From the NCBI GenBank assembly GCA_030618315.1, contig JAUXDO010000082.1:1-5506 (forward strand): a stretch of 5,506 nt of DNA, in the 5' to 3' direction. The translations under genes were made by a program, and so were the position numbers. Under the pieces are notes generated by a model, which saw only the letters and a program-made list of their open reading frames with translations, made no database searches and was not told the origin of the DNA. Shown here in pieces: positions 1 to 5,262 of this stretch; position 1 is the first letter of the stretch; each line of letters starts with the position of its first letter. Origin of the DNA: Candidatus Peregrinibacteria bacterium (lineage in GTDB: Bacteria; Patescibacteriota; Gracilibacteria; UM-FILTER-43-11).

Positions 1-343
1 ATTTTAAATGCCTGAGTCTGCGCAAGATACAAATTGCCCATTTTTGAATTGTTGATAAAAACAGGGGTTGTTAACAGGTTTTTTTTGTCTTTTGAAGATT
101 ACTGCGCAATGTGGGTTAAACTATTTGATAACCCCTGTTAATAACTTAACAAAAGCATGAGCCGCAAGCTATAGGAGCGTTTATCTGCGTACTTCTCTGG
201 GGGCCACAACACAATACTCAATTTGTGAGCAGGTCATGGGTGAGAGACTGTAAAGAGCTGATATAAAGCTGAATAAGGTATATACTTAATGCCAATGAAG
301 CTTCATGAGATGATAAATTCTTCCACAAGCGGTCTGAGAGCAT
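1..343. other. Non-coding stretch downstream of the beta-helix gene
   Basis: I see no gene of convincing length on either strand here. The left 150 bases are AT-rich and hold the inverted repeat described separately. A perfect 12-bp palindrome, ATGAAGCTTCAT, lies at 295-306, about 40 bases past the stop of the beta-helix gene, but no T tract follows it on the minus strand, so it does not look like an intrinsic terminator. On the minus strand near position 30 there is a TTTGTATCTTGC sequence that partly resembles the Bacteroidota -7 element TAnnTTTG, but I find no matching -33 box at the usual distance. No terminator for the beta-helix gene could be identified. Confidence 0.6.
60..139. repeat. 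10-bp inverted repeat with 60-bp spacer
   Basis: AACAGGGGTT at 60-69 is exactly complementary to AACCCCTGTT at 130-139. The stem extends inward by a few wobble or A-T pairs. The surroundings contain several related TGTTnA(T/C)A sequences: TGTTGATAA at 50-58, TGTTAACA at 69-76 and TGTTAATAA at 136-144. They resemble degenerate DnaA boxes. The arms also end in AAC and GTT, as attC arms do, but the flanking core heptamers are poor. The function is unknown. It could be an RNA hairpin in a transcript end, a protein-binding region or a decayed recombination site. Confidence 0.5.
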
Positions 344-2101
344 CTACCTAACCAGGACCATCTTCCCTGTAGCAACCTGCTCACCAGCTTTTAAAGTGAA
401 GAAGTACATCCCAGGAGGCAACCCTTCAGCATTCCAGGTTACTTGCTGCTTTCCTGAGGATTGATATTGCCGGATAAGCTCAACTTGCTCACCAAGGTGG
501 TTGAAGATGGATAGAGTGACTTCAGATGGTTGATCAAGCTGGTATTGGATAGTTGTTGAGGTGGAGAATGGGTTTGGGTAATATTTTGTCGAATACATAA
601 CTGGTTTTTCATCCTGAATTTCTGTATAAATCGAATCATAATAAAAAACACCCATATCACAAATACTACCGTCCGGATCGGGTGGAGAATTCGGATCACC
701 GGCATCGATGCAGGGGGAGTTACTGGTAAGATGAAAATTGCCATACGCAGGATCAACCAGTAGTGGGTTTTCATCCAAATTTCCAGTACCAGGCCCTGCC
801 CATTCTTCTACAAGGCTATAGTTTACCTCCACTGCACTGCCGCTATAAATATAAATACCAGGAGGTCCCGGAGCGGTGTTGTACCAGATGATATCGTTAG
901 TAAGCGTACATGCTGCATTTCTTAAAAAGAGCCCGCCTCCTCCTAAGAGTGTAGCTTCATTCCCGTAAATCGTATTATTGAAAAACTGTGGCTGACTTGT
1001 AATTTGGTGTCCAACATATATGCCACCACCCCATGAGGCTTTGTTATTATAAATCAGGTTTCGTGAAACGATGGGATGATTATTCCAGATAGTTAAACCA
1101 CCACCAAAACAAAAATCTGCTTCAAAAGTATTGTTATAAATTTCATTTTCTGAAAAATCAACAGAGTGACAATTGACCAGAGCTACGCCGCATCCTAATG
1201 CTATACTTACAGCATGTAACTCATTATCCGAGATCACATTATTTTTAATTAGTGCCCTCGTTGTTTCTCCATAATGCCCAGTTATGCATAGACCGCCGCC
1301 TGCGGTTCCATCAGAATTTACACTTAATTGCTCCACCAGATTATGTTGAATAATATTCCCTGATATAATCAGGGAATCAGGAAATCCAAGATCACACGAA
1401 TACCAAATACCCCCTGCAGCTGCAATCTTTGTACTTGAATTGGCCGATACGGTATTATAGATTATTGTATTATTAGAAATTCTAGAATTACAATAAGCAA
1501 TGGCAATTCCCCCACCTTTAGGCCAGTTGTTGCTAATAGCATTGTTATCTGTGATTAGGTTAGACTCAACCACTACCCATTTTTCTTCCGTACATAATCC
1601 TCCACCTATTCCTGCCCCAAATGCTTCCTCTTCATTTTCTACCGTATTATTTGTAATAAAGTTATGACAAATTTTCGCCCCACTACTTTCAATGGCAATT
1701 CCTCCACCTGCTATTATCTCCTCAAAACCTACCCGGGGAGGAAATTTTGTGCCGGAACCTCCTGTAATAGTGAAACCAAGAATGACTGAAGTGGAGTCCT
1801 CACCAGAGAAAAAACATACTACCGAACTACTGTCCGGATGAGCAGGCTCACTTCCATCGATAATAGTATTGTAAATATGGGCACTGTCTTTTTCAAGAAG
1901 GTATTTGCTTGCAATTGTAATTGCTTTTCCCAGAAAGTTGATGTTTTCGAAATAGGTTCCCTGATCCACCAGAACAGTGTCTCCAGTGCTGGCTGCATCA
2001 ATCCCAGATTGTATGCTTGGGTAATCCTCAGGGATGTTGATTATCTGACTGTAAATAAATATTGGAATCAATACGGAAAATAGAAGGGTTAATTTTTTCA
2101 T
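344..2101 (-). CDS. Secreted right-handed parallel beta-helix protein with T9SS type A sorting domain
   Basis: The 585-residue product starts with a lysine-rich N terminus and a hydrophobic stretch (about residues 3-18, ending FIYS), a typical signal peptide for Sec export. Residues 20-66 carry the opening common to parallel beta-helix proteins (IPEDYPSIQ, then GDTVLVDQGTYFENINF). Residues about 90-430 are Asn/Gly-rich coils with recurring 'GGGI', 'NNxI' and 'xNNTI' patterns. A closing segment around 445-490 has NPLLVDP and SPCIDAGDP, often seen at the end of such helices. The last 79 residues (507-585) match the Por secretion tail: YYPNPFS at the start, LSIFNHLGEQV in the middle, GMYFF and a KMVLVR end. 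Such tails direct export by the type IX system and surface attachment or release. The ligand or enzymatic activity is not evident, since polysaccharide lyase-like folds and adhesins look alike. The ATG start is supported by the signal peptide. Confidence 0.93.
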   Translation of the reverse strand: MKKLTLLFSVLIPIFIYSQIINIPEDYPSIQSGIDAASTGDTVLVDQGTYFENINFLGKAITIASKYLLEKDSAHIYNTIIDGSEPAHPDSSSVVCFFSGEDSTSVILGFTITGGSGTKFPPRVGFEEIIAGGGIAIESSGAKICHNFITNNTVENEEEAFGAGIGGGLCTEEKWVVVESNLITDNNAISNNWPKGGGIAIAYCNSRISNNTIIYNTVSANSSTKIAAAGGIWYSCDLGFPDSLIISGNIIQHNLVEQLSVNSDGTAGGGLCITGHYGETTRALIKNNVISDNELHAVSIALGCGVALVNCHSVDFSENEIYNNTFEADFCFGGGLTIWNNHPIVSRNLIYNNKASWGGGIYVGHQITSQPQFFNNTIYGNEATLLGGGGLFLRNAACTLTNDIIWYNTAPGPPGIYIYSGSAVEVNYSLVEEWAGPGTGNLDENPLLVDPAYGNFHLTSNSPCIDAGDPNSPPDPDGSICDMGVFYYDSIYTEIQDEKPVMYSTKYYPNPFSTSTTIQYQLDQPSEVTLSIFNHLGEQVELIRQYQSSGKQQVTWNAEGLPPGMYFFTLKAGEQVATGKMVLVR

Positions 2102-2126
2102 GATAGTGTGTTTTGGTTAGTAGCTA

Positions 2127-2157
2127 TAAAGATACTGCTATGAGAGCCAAAAGTCAA
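2127..2157 (-). promoter_or_regulatory. Bacteroidota-type promoter for the beta-helix gene
   Basis: On the minus strand TTG (2157-2155) is followed after 20 bases by TATCTTTA (2134-2127). The Bacteroidota housekeeping consensus is TTTG near -33 and TAnnTTTG near -7. The -7 box matches 7 of 8 positions, and the spacing fits. Transcription would start roughly 20 bases before the ATG at 2101. The leader between has AACCAAAACACAC and no Shine-Dalgarno sequence, which is normal in this phylum. Confidence 0.6.
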
Positions 2158-2635
2158 GTTTTGAGGGCATTAGTTCCAGGAAAAGTGGTGTTCCGGTAAA
2201 CAACTCAGCAATTTCACCGCCAAAGTACATCACCAGCCTGCATTCCCGATATGGATTAGTTCATTATTTTTCTATTTGCAGGCAGGTAATGCATCCTGCG
2301 GACAAGCTTTGTCACAGAAATTGCGATCTCGTTGCTTCCCGTCACACGGAACTCCCAATCTATCCAAATAGCTTCGTTCCTCAGCCAATTGTAAATCTTT
2401 ACGTTCCTTATTGCTTATGCTCGCCTGCGGATCGCTCGGACTGCGGCTGTCACTATTGTTGAACCTTTGATACGCCTTAGAAATCAACAATACCGCCAGC
2501 CTGGCGTTTCCAACGATGCTGTCTGCTGATTTCGTACCTCAATCGCGGCATCCAGCTTCCTCGCTCAACTCGCGGCGGCGAGCGTAGAGGAGACAGAAGG
2601 TGTTGATGATTTGGATGGAGAGGGGCAAGTGTTTA
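2158..2635. other. Unassigned GC-richer stretch with a doubtful 72-codon frame
   Basis: This stretch carries no gene I recognise. Its base composition is clearly richer in G+C than its neighbours, most of all around 2490-2590. On the minus strand a frame is open from 2490 to 2272. It has only a TTG as possible start (2490) and would encode 72 residues. The middle is charged (SISNKERKDLQLAEERSYL) and the tail has four cysteines (near VPC, NFC, KAC and PAC). The frame continues upstream without a stop for some 17 more codons, so the start is uncertain. A perfect hairpin, CGCCAG-C-CTGGCG, lies at 2494-2506. AACGATGCT occurs twice in direct orientation, at 2512-2520 and at 2671-2679. The stretch could be a decayed cassette, a structured RNA or a repeated chromosomal element. 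I cannot tell which. Confidence 0.4.
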
Positions 2636-2691
2636 GTTCAACACTCAGCACATATTCGGCTAAGGCCGAAAACGATGCTTAATTGTTATGT
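2636..2691 (-). other. attC-like recombination site downstream of the GIY-YIG gene (56 nt)
   Basis: Read on the minus strand, the element begins ACATAAC (2691-2685) and ends GTTGAAC (2642-2636). The second heptamer fits the attC R' consensus GTTRRRY at all seven positions. The first fits RYYYAAC at six. Between them TTCGGC (2655-2660) pairs with GCCGAA (2665-2670) around a TAAG loop. The stem continues through mismatches to AGCA (2647-2650) paired with TGCT (2676-2679), leaving base 2675 unpaired, like the extrahelical base that sets strand choice in attC sites. Integron attC sites range from just under 60 to about 140 bp, so 56 nt is at the compact end. The opening TAACAATT also resembles that of aadA-type attC sites as I remember them. 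The site starts about 58 bases after the GIY-YIG stop codon. Confidence 0.6.
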
Positions 2692-4146
2692 TTATTTTAA
2701 AAACACCTCTTCGCGTTTACTCCTTTTAGCAAATTAAAAAGGCATCTTTTAGACATATTTCCAAATATACCCACCAACCGATTTTCTTTTGCCAATGCAA
2801 CATTTTGAGATGTTAGTAGTAGCCCCGTTTATTTCTTTCGCTGCGAGAGAAATGCTTTCAAACGTCTTCAGGTAAGTCCCATCTAAAGTGAATTGACTAA
2901 CTTTTCTTCTAGATTTATATTCCACTGGAGCTATAGGACCTTCTCCTTCAATTTCATCTGAATAACGCCATATGAATCCTCCAATTTGATGGATTGAAGT
3001 CATTTTTTTACAACATTTACCAATACTGGAGTTGTTTAATTTTAATGTTCTTGATGCTTCTGATATAGAATTCCACCTTTTTATAAATTCTCCTCCAAGT
3101 GAGTATTGATTAATCTTTCTAGTTAATTTACTTATAAACGCCTTAATATTTCCACAATCTTTGTTCTCATAAAAATCTCTCCATATAAATCCTCCACAAG
3201 TTGGCTTAATTCCTTTAACACAGTTCTGTATAGTTTTATACGATAAGTTCAATTCTTCACTAGCTTGAACTATTGCATACCATGTTTTTATAAAACTACC
3301 ATCTAATTCGTATTGATTTATTTTCTTATAGCTTGACCCGCCAAGTCCTCCTTGGTGTATATTGTAACCAACACCACTGTCTAAGGCTTTTTGTTCCTTG
3401 ATTATATTCTTCTCTATCTCATCTAAATATTCGCGAGAATCTGAAAATTCAATTATTTCAAATTTAAAATTGTCCTTACCATATTTACTAAATGCTTTAT
3501 TAATTAGTACTCCAGAACCTTTGTACCCATCTTTTAGATTATTTGTCGAATGCTGACCAATATAGATTTTACCATTTATCAAATTTGTTGTCCGGTAAAC
3601 AAACATGTATTTCTTTTTAATTTTCCTGAAATTCTTTTTCAGAAGATCCTTTTCCCATGTTGATTTAATTCGGTTACAAGTATTGCACCCTTGACCTGAT
3701 AGATGTTTTTGTGGAGATTGCAAAAAGCTTTTATTACACCTTGTACATAGGATTCGTATTTTGGTTTTACGATTGGTATATCCATCTTTTGGATATTCAT
3801 ACAAGTTTTGATGTACTTTATAAGCTTCCTCTAAAAACTCTTTATAAGATTTTGTCCTAGTCTTAGCTGCATTTTCGATACGACATTCCTTGCATCCTCT
3901 TCCTCTTAAATGATTTGTTGCGTACGATTGCTCTATTCTGCCATGAATTTTGCAGATGTACTCAATAGGTTTTCTTGCTCCATTATACTTGGTTATTGTA
4001 TAATCGTACGTATCGCCAAAGATTGCTTTAGCCTCTTTAATAAATTGAGCCGTTGTTTTCGTTCTTGACATATTAATTACAACGTACTATGGAATCAAAA
4101 ATTCCAATTCATGGTTACTTTGAAAATATTACAGTATTAAACATAA
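2642..4146 (-). mobile_element. Putative integron-like gene cassette carrying the GIY-YIG gene
   Basis: The limits are the presumed crossover points in the R' heptamers of the two attC-like sites: GTTATGT (4147-4141) upstream and GTTGAAC (2642-2636) downstream. The unit holds one gene, oriented so that the attC-like site follows its 3' end, as in integron cassettes. The same 10 bases, GTTATGTTTA, occur at 2685-2694 and inverted at 4138-4147, so the gene is framed by a short exact inverted repeat. The unit is visibly AT-richer than the beta-helix gene. Mobility is inferred from this geometry only. No integrase gene is in the window. Confidence 0.45.
2749..4071 (-). CDS. GIY-YIG endonuclease of homing type with zinc-ribbon-like and NUMOD1 repeats
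   Basis: The 440-residue product starts with two similar units of about 60 residues, each ending in a zinc-binding cysteine pattern: C40-x2-H43 with C60-x2-C63, then C109-x2-C112 with C129-x2-C132 (HLRGRGC and HLSGQGC). They resemble the DUF723-like ribbons of phage endonucleases. The GIY-YIG nuclease domain spans about 155-245: FVY (157-159), YIG (170-172), then DGYKGSG, KAFSKYG, a likely metal-binding glutamate in DEIEKNI (218-220) and GYNIHQGG (235-242). Three NUMOD1/IENR1-like DNA-binding repeats follow at about 250-298, 319-369 and 390-439, each starting (I/V)(N/S)Q(Y/F) and ending GG(F/Y)IW. The family cuts DNA at specific sites, and such genes are often selfish. The usual arginine after YIG is not evident (QHS is there instead), as in some phage-type members. 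The ATG at 4071 has no Shine-Dalgarno sequence. No intron or split host gene surrounds it, so it is free-standing. Confidence 0.92.
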   Translation of the reverse strand: MSRTKTTAQFIKEAKAIFGDTYDYTITKYNGARKPIEYICKIHGRIEQSYATNHLRGRGCKECRIENAAKTRTKSYKEFLEEAYKVHQNLYEYPKDGYTNRKTKIRILCTRCNKSFLQSPQKHLSGQGCNTCNRIKSTWEKDLLKKNFRKIKKKYMFVYRTTNLINGKIYIGQHSTNNLKDGYKGSGVLINKAFSKYGKDNFKFEIIEFSDSREYLDEIEKNIIKEQKALDSGVGYNIHQGGLGGSSYKKINQYELDGSFIKTWYAIVQASEELNLSYKTIQNCVKGIKPTCGGFIWRDFYENKDCGNIKAFISKLTRKINQYSLGGEFIKRWNSISEASRTLKLNNSSIGKCCKKMTSIHQIGGFIWRYSDEIEGEGPIAPVEYKSRRKVSQFTLDGTYLKTFESISLAAKEINGATTNISKCCIGKRKSVGGYIWKYV

Positions 4147-4272
4147 CGGTTTGCAAATATGGCCCGTAGCCGTTTGTTTGCTGGATTTTTATTGATTAAT
4201 CGTATGTTTATTTTACTTCTCATTTTTCTTAATAATTGCTAACCGGCTATGGGGTATGATTTGCTGTTAGCC
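4141..4272 (-). other. attC-like palindrome between the two cassette genes (132 nt)
   Basis: On the minus strand it starts GGCTAAC (4272-4266) and ends GTTATGT (4147-4141). Each matches its attC core consensus (RYYYAAC and GTTRRRY) at six of seven positions. On the plus strand the arms pair as TAAC (4144-4147) with GTTA (4266-4269), GCAAAT (4153-4158) with ATTTGC (4259-4264), and CCCGTAGCCG (4163-4172) with CGGCTATGGG (4244-4253). The arms have unequal internal loops, and a 71-nt AT-rich terminal region lies between them. The size lies near the upper limit known for attC sites. The stop codon of the upstream gene (4267-4269) lies inside the first heptamer. Similar large palindromes with GC-richer arms and an AT-rich centre are, as I recall, scattered in Bacteroidota genomes. 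An alternative reading is a non-integron interspersed repeat. Confidence 0.6.
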
Positions 4273-5186
4273 ACCGTGGTTTTTTACTTTTTTTATTCTT
4301 ATTGATTTACTAAACAAATCCATTCTGTCGAAGAAAGTTAAAAAGAAAACCTCCTCAAAAGAACTTTTTGAAAACTTCTTTTCAATTAATTTAAATATTT
4401 CCTCATCTTGGTAAAGTAATTCGAATCTATCTGCCCAAATCAATAAAAACTCAGATTTGCCATTATTTTTTCTTTTGTAAATTGTTTCTATTCCCTTAAG
4501 TACTTCTTCGTGAGCGAAGAAATTATTATCGATTTCATAATTTACGAAAATATTATTTTGACCTGGGAAAATTGGATGATGTCCTTTTTGAATAGGTTTG
4601 AGTGAAATCGTGGATGCTATCTTCTTTAAATTTTCTTTTTCGATAGTGATGAATATTGGTTCGATAGATTTTCTTAAAGATTCGAGATTTGATATTATAC
4701 TCTCTCTTATTTTTGAGACTAAAGATTTATCTAATTTCGCTCTGTTTTTAGGAATTTCGTTTTCGTTTAATTTCGGAGGGTATATAAAAACATTCAACGG
4801 GAAATCTATCTCAAAATTTTCTGTAATTAACTTTGATATTTTTAATGACCGCTTTAACCCTACATCTTTCCTTTTAAGTAAATCGTTGAGGACTAGTTTG
4901 GTTATTTGAATTCCTTTTTCTTTTCCGTTAATTCTAATAATTGTATCTGCACCTTTATTCTCATCATTCTCATTTAGTTCAACTTTGGTTATTTCATCCC
5001 CATTCGCCAATAGTAATTGAGTAAAAAGCATAGTCAATGCAAATTCAGCTTTTCTTTTATCGATTGGCATCACTTTCGAAATCGGTTCTGGAGGTAACGG
5101 AGAACTCATGAATTTGAAACTACTTCCGCCAATCTTATTTTCAATAATTTCTTTGTTCATGTTTTTTCTTTCCACATGGTGGCTAA
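4147..5186 (-). mobile_element. Putative integron-like gene cassette carrying the unknown gene
   Basis: The unit runs from the presumed crossover in GTTAGCC (5187-5181) to that in GTTATGT (4147-4141) and holds a single minus-strand gene followed by an attC-like palindrome. GTTAGCCACC at 4266-4275 recurs inverted at 5178-5187, and both copies continue with a nearby TGG. The gene is therefore framed tightly, its stop codon inside one copy and its start about 20 bases inside the other. Orientation matches the neighbouring GIY-YIG cassette. The evidence is geometric. No integrase or attI was seen. Confidence 0.45.
4267..5160 (-). CDS. Hypothetical protein, possibly PD-(D/E)XK-nuclease-like
   Basis: I do not recognise this 297-residue protein by name. 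No signal peptide or membrane segment is visible, so it is probably cytoplasmic. It is rich in Lys, Glu, Ile and Asn. Residues 36-53 form a likely helix with E39. Then comes GADTIIRINGK (70-80) followed by GIQITK (83-88). An Asp, a short hairpin and a strand ending in (E/Q)-x-(K/T) is the layout of a PD-(D/E)XK core, here with Gln in place of the usual Glu. The C-terminal part (about 225-285) has a KRKNNGKSEFLLIWADR strand and an EEVFFLTFFDR strand, recalling nuclease-like cassette and defence proteins with an 'IEIT' motif. That link is inference only. I prefer the ATG at 5160. A GTG at 5175 would add five residues but lies right at the flanking repeat. The last codons and the stop (NHGG, TAA) come from the attC-like repeat. 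Confidence 0.75.
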   Translation of the reverse strand: MNKEIIENKIGGSSFKFMSSPLPPEPISKVMPIDKRKAEFALTMLFTQLLLANGDEITKVELNENDENKGADTIIRINGKEKGIQITKLVLNDLLKRKDVGLKRSLKISKLITENFEIDFPLNVFIYPPKLNENEIPKNRAKLDKSLVSKIRESIISNLESLRKSIEPIFITIEKENLKKIASTISLKPIQKGHHPIFPGQNNIFVNYEIDNNFFAHEEVLKGIETIYKRKNNGKSEFLLIWADRFELLYQDEEIFKLIEKKFSKSSFEEVFFLTFFDRMDLFSKSIRIKKVKNHGG

Positions 5187-5262
5187 CGTTAGTCCGTCTA
5201 AAAAGCCTCTGTTTTGATTAATTTTTGGTTAAATATAAGGATGTTTAACGGACTATTAATAA
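5181..5262 (-). repeat. Inverted-repeat element upstream of the unknown gene, with a GTTAGCC core
   Basis: TAGTCCGT (5190-5197) pairs with ACGGACTA (5248-5255). After one unpaired C (5198), TAAA (5199-5202) pairs with TTTA (5244-5247), giving a 12-bp stem with a single bulge. The bulge is attC-like. On the minus strand the element runs into GTTAGCC (5187-5181), a six-of-seven match to the R' core, directly before the unknown gene. No complementary R'' heptamer sits next to the outer end of the stem. The nearest is at 5454-5460. The element may be the attC of a preceding cassette in partly decayed or rearranged form. Confidence 0.45.

Noticed and set aside
439..774. Minus-strand 111-codon frame inside the beta-helix gene
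   Set aside because: It overlaps the beta-helix gene in another reading frame. The beta-helix gene has a signal peptide, repeats and a sorting domain that account for the region.
1819..2083. Short frames on both strands (60 and 81 codons) over the start of the beta-helix gene
   Set aside because: They are out-of-frame shadows of the signal peptide and first helix coils, with no recognisable domain.
2722..2742. CCTTTT/AAAAGG stem after the GIY-YIG stop as a terminator
   Set aside because: The stem is short and almost all A-T, overlaps an alternative AAAAG/CTTTT pairing, and no clear T tract follows directly.
4148..4165. CATATTTG on the minus strand as a -7 promoter box for the GIY-YIG gene
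   Set aside because: It matches 7 of 8 bases of TAnnTTTG, but no TTG lies at the right distance upstream, and the bases are explained by the palindrome arm.
4598..4909. Plus-strand 103-codon frame inside the unknown gene
   Set aside because: It is antisense to the longer gene. Its Phe/Ser/Ile-rich composition is what an AT-rich Lys/Glu/Asn-coding strand gives when read in reverse.
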